64,000 nucleotides of DNA from an uncultured Collinsella sp. (GTDB lineage Bacteria > Actinomycetota > Coriobacteriia > Coriobacteriales > Coriobacteriaceae): the NCBI GenBank assembly GCA_958413895.1, contig CATYVQ010000003.1, forward strand, positions 67,902-131,901, in the 5' to 3' direction. The notes beneath the pieces are model-generated. The model did not search any database and was not told the origin of the DNA. It was given only the letters and a program-made list of their open reading frames with translations. Positions 1-8,876 of the stretch are shown piece by piece. Made by a program: the position numbers and the translations under genes. Within the stretch, counting starts at the first letter, position 1; each line of letters begins with the position of its first letter.

Positions 1-1
1 G

Positions 2-211
2 GCATCGGATGTCTTGGCCAACCAGGTGAGCCATGCCGTGCGCTGGGTCGACACGCTGCACACTCTGCAGGATCAGGGCATCGACATGTTTATTGAGGTC
101 GGCCCTGGCAAAACGCTGTCGGGCCTGGTCAAGCGTACGCTGAGCGACGTTCGCGCGTATTCGTGCGAAACGGCCGAGCAGGTCGCAGCTATTGCCGACG
201 AGTTCGCATAG
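2..211 (+). CDS. fabD: Malonyl-CoA:ACP transacylase, C-terminal end (partial)
   Basis: Only the last 69 codons are present; the reading frame is open from base 2 and ends at TAG 209-211. The visible end has the VDTLHTLQDQGID stretch followed by IEVGPGKTLSGLVKRT, which is the C-terminal signature of FabD. FabD loads malonyl groups onto acyl carrier protein to start and feed fatty-acid elongation in the cytoplasm. The catalytic Ser/His region lies upstream of the window. fabG follows 30 bp downstream, which supports the assignment by operon context. Alternative: another acyltransferase-fold protein, but the neighbours make that unlikely. Confidence 0.9.
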   Translation, partial: ASDVLANQVSHAVRWVDTLHTLQDQGIDMFIEVGPGKTLSGLVKRTLSDVRAYSCETAEQVAAIADEFA

Positions 212-241
212 TCCACAGGGCTGTAACCCGAAAGGAATGAC

Positions 242-1015
242 ATGGGCAACTTGAACAACGGCGCGCTCGAGCGCAACGACTCACGTCGCGTGGCACTGGT
301 CACGGGCGGCTCGCGGGGTATCGGCCGCGCCTGCGCTGTCGGTCTGGCGGAGGACGGCTTTGATATCGCCGTCGTCTATGCCGGCAGCGTCGATGCGGCG
401 CGCGAGACGTGCGAAGCCTGCGAGGCGGTTGGCGCCGCGGCACGCGCATATCAATGCGACGTGGCCGACCCCGCTGCCGTCAACGCGTGCGTGGAAGCGA
501 TCCTCAGCGACTTTGGTTCCATTTGGGCGCTCGTCAACAACGCCGGCATCACCCGCGATGGCCTGCTCATGCGCATGGGCGATGACGCCTTCGACCGCGT
601 GCTCGATGTCAATCTCAAGGGAACATTCAATATGACGCGCGCACTCACCAAGACCTTTATGCGCCAGCGCGGCGGTTGCGTCGTCAACATGAGCTCGGTC
701 GTGGGCCTGATGGGCAATGCCGGGCAAGCCAACTACGCTGCCTCCAAGGCGGGCGTGATTGGCCTGACCAAGGCGGTGGCGCGCGAGCTTGCGCCCCGCG
801 GCGTACGAGTGAACGCGGTCGCCCCCGGGTTTGTCGAGACGGATATGACGGCAAAGCTCTCGGAGAAGGTACGTGCGGCAACCGAGGAGCAGATTCCCCT
901 AAGGCGCATGGCGCGCCCCGAGGAAGTGGCCGGCGTGGTGCGCTTTTTGGCGAGCGACGCGGCTGCCTACATTACGGGCGAGGTCGTACGCGTTGACGGC
1001 GGAATGGCGATGTAG
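242..1015 (+). CDS. fabG: 3-oxoacyl-ACP reductase
   Basis: A 257 aa short-chain dehydrogenase that reduces 3-oxoacyl-ACP with NADPH, the second step of the elongation cycle. The cofactor motif TGGSRGIG is at residues 21-28, NNAG at 99-102, the structural Asn at 124, and the Ser152-Tyr165-Lys169 catalytic set is intact (SSVVGL then YAASK). It ends in the FabG-like VDGGMAM. The first 15 residues are a slightly longer N-terminal lead than usual. The ATG at 242 is preceded by AAAGGA. It sits between fabD and fabF in a same-strand operon. General SDR specificity is ambiguous from sequence, but the fab context settles it. Confidence 0.95.
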   Translation: MGNLNNGALERNDSRRVALVTGGSRGIGRACAVGLAEDGFDIAVVYAGSVDAARETCEACEAVGAAARAYQCDVADPAAVNACVEAILSDFGSIWALVNNAGITRDGLLMRMGDDAFDRVLDVNLKGTFNMTRALTKTFMRQRGGCVVNMSSVVGLMGNAGQANYAASKAGVIGLTKAVARELAPRGVRVNAVAPGFVETDMTAKLSEKVRAATEEQIPLRRMARPEEVAGVVRFLASDAAAYITGEVVRVDGGMAM

Positions 1016-1054
1016 AAACCAGGGCCGAAGAACGGCTTGGATGAGGAGACCATG

Positions 1055-2302
1055 ATGGAACAGAGAGTTGCAATCACCGGCATAGGTGCCGTATCGCCGC
1101 TCGGCAACACCGCGCTTGCCACCTGGGCGGCCATGTGCGCCGGCACGTGCGGCATCGGCCCGATCACGCACTTCGATACCGATGCGTTTACCGTCAAGGT
1201 GGCGGCCGAGGTCAAGGGCTTTGACGGCAACGAGTACTTTGGCAAGCGTGACGCCAAGCATCTCGACCCCTGCGTTCAGTTTGCACTGGCGGCTTCGGAC
1301 GAGGCCATGCACGATGCGGGCTTTGATGTCGAAGGCGCCATCGATCGAGAGCGCCTGGGCGTCTACGTGGGCTCGGGTGTGGGCGGCATGCAGACACTCG
1401 TCGACAACGTCCATACGATTGCCGAACGTGGGCCCCGCCGCGCATCGCCCTATATGATCGCGATGATGATCCCCAACATGGCATCGGGCAATATCGCGAT
1501 TCGCCATAAGGCAAAGGGCCCGACCCTGCCCGTCGTGACTGCCTGCGCGACTTCTGCCCATGCGGTGGGTGAGGCGTTCCGCGCCATCAAGCACGGCTAT
1601 GCCGACGCGATCCTCGCGGGCGGCGCCGAGGCCGCAATTATCCCCGATGCCGTTGCGGGCTTTACGTCCTGCCGCGCATTGACCACCAACCCCGATCCCG
1701 CGACGGCTTGCCGCCCGTTCGATGCAGACCGCGACGGCTTTGTGATGGGCGAGGGCGCCTGCGTGCTCGTGCTCGAGAGCATGGAACATGCGCAGGCGCG
1801 CGGTGCGCACATTTATGCCGAGGTCGTGGGCTACGGCAACACCGATGATGCCTATCACATCACGAGCCCCGATCCCGAGGCTGCCGGCATTGCCCGTGCG
1901 ATATCGCTGGCGGTGGCCGAGGGCGACGTTAAGCCTTCCGAGGGCCTCTACATCAACGCTCACGGCACCTCGACCAAACTCAACGATTCGTCCGAGACGG
2001 CGGGCATCAAGCGTGCGCTCGGCGAGGACGCGGCGCGCGCCGCACATGTCTCGTCGACCAAGTCGATGACCGGCCACATGATCGGCGCCACGGGTGCCAT
2101 CGAGGTCATGGCCTGTGCCATGGCGCTCGAGCAGGGCGTGGTGCCCCCGACCATTAACTACCACACGCCCGATCCCGCCTGCGATCTTGACTACACGCCC
2201 AATCGCGCGGTTCGCGCCGACCTCACCTGGGCGCTTTCGACCAACCTGGGCTTTGGCGGGCATAACGCCGCCATCGCGCTGCGTAGATATACGAGGAGCT
2301 AG
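1055..2302 (+). CDS. fabF: 3-oxoacyl-ACP synthase II
   Basis: Condensing enzyme that extends acyl-ACP with malonyl-ACP. I chose ATG 1055 (415 aa) because GAGGAG lies about 6 bp before it; an in-frame TTG at 1037 and an ATG at 1052 are weaker alternatives. Numbered from 1055, the Cys-His-His triad is complete: Cys164 in TACATSAH, His303 in NAHGTSTKLND and His341 in SMTGHMIGATGA. The C-terminal GFGGHNAA loop is typical of KAS I/II enzymes. It ends 3 bp before accB, so translation is probably coupled through the operon. Confidence 0.95.
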   Translation: MEQRVAITGIGAVSPLGNTALATWAAMCAGTCGIGPITHFDTDAFTVKVAAEVKGFDGNEYFGKRDAKHLDPCVQFALAASDEAMHDAGFDVEGAIDRERLGVYVGSGVGGMQTLVDNVHTIAERGPRRASPYMIAMMIPNMASGNIAIRHKAKGPTLPVVTACATSAHAVGEAFRAIKHGYADAILAGGAEAAIIPDAVAGFTSCRALTTNPDPATACRPFDADRDGFVMGEGACVLVLESMEHAQARGAHIYAEVVGYGNTDDAYHITSPDPEAAGIARAISLAVAEGDVKPSEGLYINAHGTSTKLNDSSETAGIKRALGEDAARAAHVSSTKSMTGHMIGATGAIEVMACAMALEQGVVPPTINYHTPDPACDLDYTPNRAVRADLTWALSTNLGFGGHNAAIALRRYTRS

Positions 2303-2305
2303 AGC

Positions 2306-2779
2306 ATGGATTCCAAAAGACTTGCCGAGATAGCCGATGTTATGGAGGACCGCGGCCTCACGCGCGTACGCGTTGAGGAGCCCGATGGCACCGCGGTCGA
2401 ACTCGAGCGCGCGAGCGCCGCACAGCCGGTTGCCGTGCCCATGCCCATGCCGAGCGCTATGGCCGCTCCAGTTGCAGCTCCCACAGTCGCGCCTGCCGCA
2501 CCGGAGCCCGCCGCGCAGACACCTGCCGCCGCACCGGAGCCCAAGGGCACCGAGGTGACCGCTCCCATGGTCGGCGTTTTCTATGCTGCCCCGGCGCCGG
2601 GCGACGAGCCGTTTGTGCACGTGGGCTCTAAGGTCAAGGCCGGCGAGACCCTCTGCATCATCGAGGCCATGAAGGTTCTCAACGAGGTGACGGCCGAGGC
2701 AGACGGCGAGGTGCTCGAGATCTGCGTGGCCGACGGCGACCTCGTGGAGTTTAGCAGCTGCCTCATGAGGATCGGATAG
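2306..2779 (+). CDS. accB: Biotin carboxyl carrier protein of acetyl-CoA carboxylase
   Basis: A 157 aa protein that carries the biotin prosthetic group between the biotin carboxylase (accC) and the carboxyltransferase (accDA). The biotinylation site is Lys123 in IIEAMKVLNEV. Residues 1-36 form the usual N-terminal domain, 37-80 an Ala/Pro-rich flexible linker, and 81-157 the biotinyl domain starting at TEVTAPMVGVFY. Start ATG 2306 lies 3 bp after the fabF stop, with GAGGAGCTAGAGC just upstream inside the fabF end. All partner subunits are encoded within the next 3.5 kb. Confidence 0.95.
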   Translation: MDSKRLAEIADVMEDRGLTRVRVEEPDGTAVELERASAAQPVAVPMPMPSAMAAPVAAPTVAPAAPEPAAQTPAAAPEPKGTEVTAPMVGVFYAAPAPGDEPFVHVGSKVKAGETLCIIEAMKVLNEVTAEADGEVLEICVADGDLVEFSSCLMRIG

Positions 2780-2788
2780 GTGATATCC

Positions 2789-3211
2789 ATGAACAAAGAA
2801 GAGCTTAAAGAACTGTTGCCGCATCGCGAACCGATGCTTTTGCTCGACGAGGCCGAGCTGGTGGGCGACGAGGCCCACGGCAAGATCACGATCACGGGCG
2901 ACGAGTACTTTTTGCAGGGGCATTTTCCGGGAAACCCGGTCGTCCCCGGCGTGATTCAGTGCGAGATGCTCGCCCAGAACTGCTGCGTGCTGCTGATGGG
3001 CGATGAGGAGGCGCGCGGCGCGACGCCGTTCTATACGAGCCTCGATAAGGTGCGCTTTAAGCGTCCGGTGCGCCCGGGCGACACGGTGGATCTGGTGTGC
3101 TCCATCACGCGTGCGCGCGGGCCGTTCCGCTTTGCGACGGGTACTGCAAGCGTCAACGGTGAGGTCTGTTGCCGCGCCGACATGTCTTTTGCACTCATGC
3201 ACGAAAGTTAA
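2789..3211 (+). CDS. fabZ: 3-hydroxyacyl-ACP dehydratase
   Basis: Hot-dog fold dehydratase of 140 aa that turns 3-hydroxyacyl-ACP into trans-2-enoyl-ACP. The LLPHREPMLLLD opening, the catalytic His in GHFPGNPVVPGV and the Glu in QCEMLAQ are all present. ATG 2789 is chosen over the in-frame GTG at 2780 because AGGTGA sits just before it. It is embedded between accB and accC. No separate fabA, fabI or fabK is seen in the window, so the enoyl reductase must be encoded upstream or elsewhere. Confidence 0.93.
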   Translation: MNKEELKELLPHREPMLLLDEAELVGDEAHGKITITGDEYFLQGHFPGNPVVPGVIQCEMLAQNCCVLLMGDEEARGATPFYTSLDKVRFKRPVRPGDTVDLVCSITRARGPFRFATGTASVNGEVCCRADMSFALMHES

Positions 3212-3221
3212 GGAAGGCTTC

Positions 3222-4565
3222 ATGTTCGACAAAGTGCTCATCGCCAACCGCGGCGAAGTCGCGGTCCGTGTTATCCGCGCGTGCCGCGATATGGGCATCA
3301 AGACCGTCGCCGTTTATTCCACGGCCGATGCGGACGCGCTGCACGTGCAGCTTGCCGACGAGGCGTATTGCATCGGCGGTCCGCGTCTTGCCGAGAGTTA
3401 CCTCAACGACGATGCCGTGCTCACCTGTGCCGTAAAGTCGGGAGCTAAGGCAATTCATCCCGGCTATGGCTTTTTCTCCGAGAAGGCGAGCTTCGTGCGC
3501 GACTGCGACAAGTATGGCTTGGCGTTTGTTGGTCCTTCGGCCAAGGTGATCGACAGCATGGGCGACAAGGACGCCGCACGTCGAACGGCTGCCGCGGCGG
3601 GCGTGCCCATCGTGCCGGGCTGCGATTTGCTCAAAAGTCCCGAGGAGGCAACGGCGGAGGCCGAGCGCATTGGCTGCCCCGTGCTCATCAAGGCGCGTGC
3701 AGGTGGCGGCGGTCGCGGTATTCGCAAGGTCGAGCGCGTGGAAGACGCGGCAAAGGCCTTTATTGAAGCACGCGCCGAGGGCGAGGCCGTTTTTGGCGAC
3801 GGCGAGTGCTACATGGAGAAGTTCGTCGCGCCGGCGCACCATGTCGAGGTGCAGATTATGGCCGATAAGCAGGGCCATGTGTTTTCGCTCGGCGAGCGCG
3901 AGTGCTCGGTGCAGCGCCGCAACCAAAAGCTAATCGAGGAGAGCCCTGCGCCGTGCCTCGACGGACACGACGACATTCGTGCTCGCATGCACAAGGCGGC
4001 ACGCGACCTGGCTCGTGCCGTCGGCTACGAGGGAGCCGGCACCATCGAGTTTTTGTACTCGGACGACGGCAATTTCTACTTTATGGAAATGAACACGCGT
4101 CTGCAGGTTGAGCATCCGGTCACGGAGTTTGTGACCGATACCGACTTGGTCAAGTGGCAGCTGCGCGTGGCAGCCGGCCAGTCCCTGCCCTTTGAGCAGG
4201 AGGACGTACCGGTCCGTAACCACGCCATGGAGTGCCGCATCAATGCCGAAACGCCGGACTTTCTGCCGTCATGCGGAACGGTCACCGCGTTGCGTGTGCC
4301 GGGTGGTCCGCGCGTGCGCTGGGATTCGGCCATGTTTACCGGTGCGAACGTTCCGCCGTACTACGACTCCATGCTCGGCAAGCTTATCGTGTGTGCGCCC
4401 ACGCGCGACGGCGCCATTCGCAAGATGCGCTCGGCTTTGGGCGAGCTCGTGATTGAGGGCGTGAGCGAAAACAGCGAGCTTCAGCTCGACGTGCTTGCAA
4501 ACGATGAGTTCTTGTCGGGCATGTACCACACCGATCTGATGGGGCATCTCTATGCTGATGAATAG
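3222..4565 (+). CDS. accC: Acetyl-CoA carboxylase, biotin carboxylase subunit
   Basis: ATP-grasp enzyme of 447 aa that carboxylates the biotin on AccB using bicarbonate and ATP. The true start is ATG 3222, preceded by AGGAAGG; the open frame extends upstream inside fabZ but that extension is a shadow. Visible family marks are MFDKVLIANRGEVAVRVIRA at the N-terminus, Lys116, the glycine-rich ATP loop ARAGGGGRGIRKV near residues 159-170, and MEMNTRLQVEHPVTE with the catalytic arginine. It overlaps the accDA start by 14 bp, indicating translational coupling. A pyruvate carboxylase domain is absent. Confidence 0.95.
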   Translation: MFDKVLIANRGEVAVRVIRACRDMGIKTVAVYSTADADALHVQLADEAYCIGGPRLAESYLNDDAVLTCAVKSGAKAIHPGYGFFSEKASFVRDCDKYGLAFVGPSAKVIDSMGDKDAARRTAAAAGVPIVPGCDLLKSPEEATAEAERIGCPVLIKARAGGGGRGIRKVERVEDAAKAFIEARAEGEAVFGDGECYMEKFVAPAHHVEVQIMADKQGHVFSLGERECSVQRRNQKLIEESPAPCLDGHDDIRARMHKAARDLARAVGYEGAGTIEFLYSDDGNFYFMEMNTRLQVEHPVTEFVTDTDLVKWQLRVAAGQSLPFEQEDVPVRNHAMECRINAETPDFLPSCGTVTALRVPGGPRVRWDSAMFTGANVPPYYDSMLGKLIVCAPTRDGAIRKMRSALGELVIEGVSENSELQLDVLANDEFLSGMYHTDLMGHLYADE

Positions 4566-6276
4566 AAAAGCGAAGACGGTCAACGTCCTCGAGGGACCGA
4601 TGACCGAGTCGTGCGCCGAGTTTCCCGCGCGCCACGTGTTTATCAAGTGCCCGGAGTGCCGCCGCGTGATCGATGAGGCGCGCCTGCACGACAACCTCGA
4701 GGTCTGCCCTCGTTGCGGCAAACACTTTCGCGTGAGCGGGCGCGACCGCATGCGCATGACGATTGACGAGGGCACGTTTGAGGAATGGGATGCCAGTCTG
4801 GCGCCGGAGGACTTCCTTTCGTTTCCCGGCTATGCCGACAAGCTCAAGAGCGTGAGCGAACGTTCGGGCGAGCGCGATGCCGTTGTGTGCGGCAAGGGCA
4901 AAATCTGCGGTTGCGATACGGCGCTCTTCTTTATGGACGCCAACTTTATGATGGGCTCGATGGGTTCCGTGGTGGGCGAGAAGATCTGTCGCACATTTGA
5001 GCGAGCGACCGAGCTTGGATTGCCAGTTGTCGGCTTTACCGTTTCGGGCGGTGCGCGCATGCAAGAGGGCGTGACCTCGCTCATGCAGATGGCCAAGATT
5101 TCTGCGGCGGTTAGGCGCCATAGCGAGGCGGGCGGCCTGTATATCACGGTGCTCACTGACCCCACGACCGGAGGCGTAACCGCGAGCTTTGCCATGGAGG
5201 GCGATATTATCCTGGCCGAGCCCGATGCCCTGACGGCGTTTGCCGGTCCGCGCGTGATCGAGCAGAACATGCACAAGCGCCTGCCCAAAGGATTCCAGCG
5301 CTCCGAGTTTTTGCTGGAGCATGGCTTTTGCGATGCCGTTGTTCCGCGTGGCGAGATTGCGCTCACGGTAGGCGAGCTGCTGGCACTGCACGAAGGGCAC
5401 GCACCCGGCCTGGGGGCACCGCATGAAATCGTGCATACGGGTCGCCGCGGCAAAAAGCTGGGACACTTGTTCAAGCGCTCGACGGCACCAAAAACCGCGC
5501 TCGAGATTGTCAAGCAGACCCGCTCGGCAGATCGAGCCACGGCGGGTGAGATGATCTCGCTGGGCCTCGACGGATTTGTGGAGTTGCACGGCGACCGTTA
5601 CTTTGGCGACGACGCCGCTGTGGTGGCTGGCATTGGCTGGAAAGACGGACGCCCCGTAACGGTCATCGCCATCGAGCGCGGCACCACGACCAAAGAGCGT
5701 ATGCGCCGCAACTTTGGCATGGCGCATCCCGAGGGCTATCGCAAAGCGCGTCGCCTTATGCGCCAGGCCGAAAAGTTTGGTCGACCGGTTCTGTGCCTGG
5801 TCGATACTTCGGGTGCGTTTTGCGGCATCGGTGCCGAGGAGCGCGGCCAGGGCGAGGCGATTGCCCAGAATCTCATGGAGATGAGCGGCCTTAAGACACC
5901 GATTGTTTCCGTTGTTACGGGCGAGGGCGGATCCGGTGGCGCACTGGCGCTGTCCGTGGCTGATCGCATTTTTATGCTTTCGAGCTCGGCCTATTCGGTC
6001 GTGAGCCCCGAGGCCTGTGCGTCGATCCTGTGGAAGGATACCGAGCGCGCGAATGAGGCCGCCGAGGCGCTTAAGCTCACGGCCCCCGATCTGTTGGCGC
6101 TCGGCATCATCGACGGCATTGTTGACGATAGGGGCCTGTCGCATGAGGAGATCGCCGGTGCCGTCATGTCCTCGGCATTTGATGCCTTCGATACGCTTGG
6201 GCAGCTCGACGACGCGACCCTCACAAACCTCCGCTACGAAAAGTACCGCGCAATCGGTCAGTACCGCACGATGTGA
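4552..6276 (+). CDS. accDA: Acetyl-CoA carboxylase carboxyltransferase, beta-alpha fusion
   Basis: A single 574 aa protein joins the beta (AccD) and alpha (AccA) halves of the carboxyltransferase, which moves CO2 from carboxybiotin to acetyl-CoA to make malonyl-CoA. The N-terminal half has the AccD zinc ribbon with Cys33, Cys36, Cys52 and Cys55, followed by the crotonase-like fold with the SGGARMQEG motif. The AccA half begins around residue 305 (KTALEIVKQTRSADR) and has GEGGSGGALAL. In E. coli these are two genes far apart. ATG 4552 is taken; ATG 4558 is an equally readable second start. It closes the fab/acc operon. Confidence 0.94.
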   Translation: MLMNRKAKTVNVLEGPMTESCAEFPARHVFIKCPECRRVIDEARLHDNLEVCPRCGKHFRVSGRDRMRMTIDEGTFEEWDASLAPEDFLSFPGYADKLKSVSERSGERDAVVCGKGKICGCDTALFFMDANFMMGSMGSVVGEKICRTFERATELGLPVVGFTVSGGARMQEGVTSLMQMAKISAAVRRHSEAGGLYITVLTDPTTGGVTASFAMEGDIILAEPDALTAFAGPRVIEQNMHKRLPKGFQRSEFLLEHGFCDAVVPRGEIALTVGELLALHEGHAPGLGAPHEIVHTGRRGKKLGHLFKRSTAPKTALEIVKQTRSADRATAGEMISLGLDGFVELHGDRYFGDDAAVVAGIGWKDGRPVTVIAIERGTTTKERMRRNFGMAHPEGYRKARRLMRQAEKFGRPVLCLVDTSGAFCGIGAEERGQGEAIAQNLMEMSGLKTPIVSVVTGEGGSGGALALSVADRIFMLSSSAYSVVSPEACASILWKDTERANEAAEALKLTAPDLLALGIIDGIVDDRGLSHEEIAGAVMSSAFDAFDTLGQLDDATLTNLRYEKYRAIGQYRTM

Positions 6277-6292
6277 CAAAGGGACAGCCCGC

Positions 6293-7531
6293 ATGTCATA
6301 TTGGGAAAGGCGTTCCATGCTACAAGTTTCTAACACCTCGTTTACAACGTCGGTTTCATCAAACGCCATGGCCGTGGTGGACTATCTGTCCAAAAGCATG
6401 ATGTCGGCGCTGCCGTTTATTGTCTGCGCGGCGTTGTTCCGCACCGTCGCTGTCATTATGGGCGAAGGCATGCTGGGCCTGTGGTCTGCCGATTCCGATA
6501 TCTATCGCCTGTTCTACAGTTGGCTCTATAACGCCGGCTACTACTTTTTGCCCATTTATCTTGGTTGGGCGGCCGCCCGCCAGCTCGGTTGCTCGGAGCA
6601 GCTGGGCATGATGCTGGGCGGCGTATTGATTGCGCCCGATCTGCTTAAGCTCGTCGATGCCGCATCGACGACGGGGGCATCGATGACTTCCGTGTATGGT
6701 CTGCTTCCCGCGCCGGTCAACGATTACACGACGACTGTTATTCCGGTTCTCATCTCGGTGCCCGTGCTATGGCGAGTGGAGTGTTTCTTTAAGCGCGTTA
6801 TCCCTAAGGCCGTGGCGTTTTCGTTTGTTCCGTTTACAACCATGCTTGTCATGGTTCCGGTTTCGCTGTGTATCACGGCGCCGGCGGGCAGCTATCTGGG
6901 CATGCTGTTGGGCCAGCTTATGTTTATGCTTGGCAATTCCGGTGGCATCGTGTCGCTGCTCACGCTCATGGGGCTTGCCGCGGGTTGGGAGTTTCTTAAG
7001 ATTGCAGGCGTCAGCAACGTTGTCCTATCGCTTGCCTATGCTCAGTTTATGAGTGTGGGAACGGATTCGTGCATCCTGATCGCCGCGACGATGGCGACGT
7101 TCGCCGTTTGGGGCATGCCCTTTGGCGCGTCGCTCCGCGTTGCGGATAAGGACGAGAAGGCACTCATGCTGGGCTATTCAATCTCGGGTATTCTTGGCGG
7201 CGTAAGCGAGCCGGCGCTGTACGGTTGCGGCTTTAAATATGGCAGGTGCCTGACGTGCATGGCCATTGGCGGCGCCGTCGGAGGCCTTGTTGCGGCCGTG
7301 GGCCACGTTACGGCCTATACCATCGGCATGACGAATGTCCTTATGGTCATTGGCTTTGCCACGGGCGGCATCTCGAACCTGCTGTGGTGCTGCGTTGCCG
7401 GCGGTGTGGCATTTGCGGTGTCTGCGGCGCTGAGCTACTGCTTTGGCGTGGTGCCGGCGCAGGGACAGACGACGGGGGACGGAGCCGATTCACCCGAAAC
7501 CTCGAAGAGCGTGGCCGAAGCAAGCGCGTAA
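6293..7531 (+). CDS. PTS sugar transporter EIIC component, lone membrane subunit
   Basis: A 412 aa polytopic membrane protein of the glucose/beta-glucoside EIIC type. It has about ten hydrophobic segments and the diagnostic loop GGVSEPALYGCGFKYG (compare GITEPAIYGV), which contacts sugar in this family. There is no EIIB (no phospho-Cys domain) or EIIA domain in the gene or next to it, so the phosphoryl-donor partners must be encoded elsewhere. ATG 6293 has AAAGGGA 8 bp upstream; ATG 6317 with GAAAGG 6 bp upstream is a real alternative (404 aa). It starts only 16 bp after accDA but ends in its own terminator. The substrate is not predictable. Confidence 0.8.
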   Translation: MSYWERRSMLQVSNTSFTTSVSSNAMAVVDYLSKSMMSALPFIVCAALFRTVAVIMGEGMLGLWSADSDIYRLFYSWLYNAGYYFLPIYLGWAAARQLGCSEQLGMMLGGVLIAPDLLKLVDAASTTGASMTSVYGLLPAPVNDYTTTVIPVLISVPVLWRVECFFKRVIPKAVAFSFVPFTTMLVMVPVSLCITAPAGSYLGMLLGQLMFMLGNSGGIVSLLTLMGLAAGWEFLKIAGVSNVVLSLAYAQFMSVGTDSCILIAATMATFAVWGMPFGASLRVADKDEKALMLGYSISGILGGVSEPALYGCGFKYGRCLTCMAIGGAVGGLVAAVGHVTAYTIGMTNVLMVIGFATGGISNLLWCCVAGGVAFAVSAALSYCFGVVPAQGQTTGDGADSPETSKSVAEASA

Positions 7532-7568
7532 ACCTGTGCGACACAAGGACGATTCCTTTGCCATATTC

Positions 7569-7604
7569 CAAGGCCGTGGCCCGTGTGGGTTGCGGCCTTT
7601 TTTG
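7569..7604 (+). terminator. Rho-independent terminator after the EIIC gene
   Basis: AAGGCCG pairs with CGGCCTT across a GC-rich loop and is followed directly by a run of six T. It lies 38 bp after the EIIC stop and marks the end of the fab-acc-EIIC transcription unit. Confidence 0.8.
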
Positions 7605-7682
7605 TATCTGGGGGACAAAGTGGCTACACTACAATCCGTTTGAGCAATAGATATATAGGTAGTACCGTGGGGGCGGATGTAG

Positions 7683-8837
7683 ATGGTCGAGTGGATTGTT
7701 AAGCGTGCGCAGGGCGACCGTGCGCGTGTGGGCACGTTAGCTGGCGTGGTGTGTATTCTCGCCAATGTGGCACTATGCGCTGCGAAGGGCGTAATTGGCG
7801 TGCTGTCGGGATCGGTTTCGATTGTGGCGGATGCCATGAACAACCTGTCCGATGCCAGCTCGAATATCGTGAGCGTGCTGGGCTTTAAGCTGGCGAGCAA
7901 GCCCGCCGACCCCGAGCATCCATACGGCCATGGTCGCTACGAGTACCTCTCGGGTCTTGTCGTGGCGGCGCTCGTGCTTCTCATTGGCCTTGAACTGGTG
8001 AAGTCCTCGTTTGAGCGTATCATCCACCCCGAACCTGTCGAGTTCTCGCTTGCCCTGGTGGCAGTCCTGGCGCTTTCGATGGTTGTTAAGCTGTGGATGA
8101 CGGCGCTCAACCAAAAGCTCGGCGACCGTATCGAGTCCGAGACACTGCATGTGACTGCCCAGGATTCCAAGAACGATGTTCTTGCCACAGGCGCCGTGCT
8201 GGCATGTGCAATTGTTTCGCAGGTGACGCACATCAATCTTGACGCATGGGTTGGCCTTGCCGTTGGCGCCTATATTGGCTGGAGCGGCTTTGAACTTATT
8301 CAAGATACGGTGAGCCCGCTTTTGGGTCAGTCGCCCGATCCTAAGCTGGTCAAGCACATTCGAGACAAGATCATGAGCTATCCCGGCGTTTTGGGCGTTC
8401 ACGATTTGATGGTTCACGACTACGGCCCGGGCAGGAAGTTCGCAAGCGCGCATGCCGAGATGGCGGCCGAGGTCAGTCCGCTGGAAAGTCACGACACGCT
8501 CGATAACATTGAGCAGTCGTTTAGGGACGAGGACGGCATGATCGTCACGCTCCATTACGATCCCATCGTGACCGACGATCCAAAGGTGGCGAGCATGCGC
8601 CTTCGTATCAACGCAATGGCTCAGGAGATCGATAACCGCCTCTCGATTCACGACCTTCGCTGCGTGCCGGGTCCCACGCACACCAACGTGATCTTTGACT
8701 GCGTGCGTCCCTCGGATCTGCAGATGAGTGCCGAAGACGTAAAGCACGCGCTGGCACAACGGGTCGAATCGGAATATCCCAAGTCGATTGCCAAGATTAC
8801 GATCGACGAAGACTACGTAGGACATACCCACGAGTAG
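7683..8837 (+). CDS. Cation diffusion facilitator family transporter
   Basis: A 384 aa CDF efflux pump that exports a divalent metal (Zn, Fe, Mn or Cd) in exchange for protons. The N-terminal membrane domain has the metal-site motif DAMNNLSDASSN in the second helix and DSKNDVLATG in the fifth, both matching the paired Asp-containing sites of FieF/MntE-like proteins; HPYGHGRYEY lies between them. The C-terminal cytoplasmic domain from about residue 215 is longer than in FieF (about 300 aa total), with a second ferredoxin-like segment ending in a His-containing VGHTHE tail. ATG 7683 follows a purine-rich stretch. Metal specificity cannot be assigned from sequence. Confidence 0.88.
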   Translation: MVEWIVKRAQGDRARVGTLAGVVCILANVALCAAKGVIGVLSGSVSIVADAMNNLSDASSNIVSVLGFKLASKPADPEHPYGHGRYEYLSGLVVAALVLLIGLELVKSSFERIIHPEPVEFSLALVAVLALSMVVKLWMTALNQKLGDRIESETLHVTAQDSKNDVLATGAVLACAIVSQVTHINLDAWVGLAVGAYIGWSGFELIQDTVSPLLGQSPDPKLVKHIRDKIMSYPGVLGVHDLMVHDYGPGRKFASAHAEMAAEVSPLESHDTLDNIEQSFRDEDGMIVTLHYDPIVTDDPKVASMRLRINAMAQEIDNRLSIHDLRCVPGPTHTNVIFDCVRPSDLQMSAEDVKHALAQRVESEYPKSIAKITIDEDYVGHTHE

Positions 8838-8876
8838 GGCTGTGCCGGCAAAGCAGGTTATGCAGAAGGGGAGGGC

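Noticed and set aside
899..3301. 800 aa open frame on the minus strand across fabF-accB-fabZ
   Set aside because: It is antisense to well-supported fab/acc genes and reads as low-complexity His/Arg/Gly-rich sequence, a by-product of high-GC codon bias.
4384..6369. 661 aa minus-strand open frame across accDA
   Set aside because: Antisense to the fused carboxyltransferase with its zinc ribbon and crotonase motifs; no independent support.
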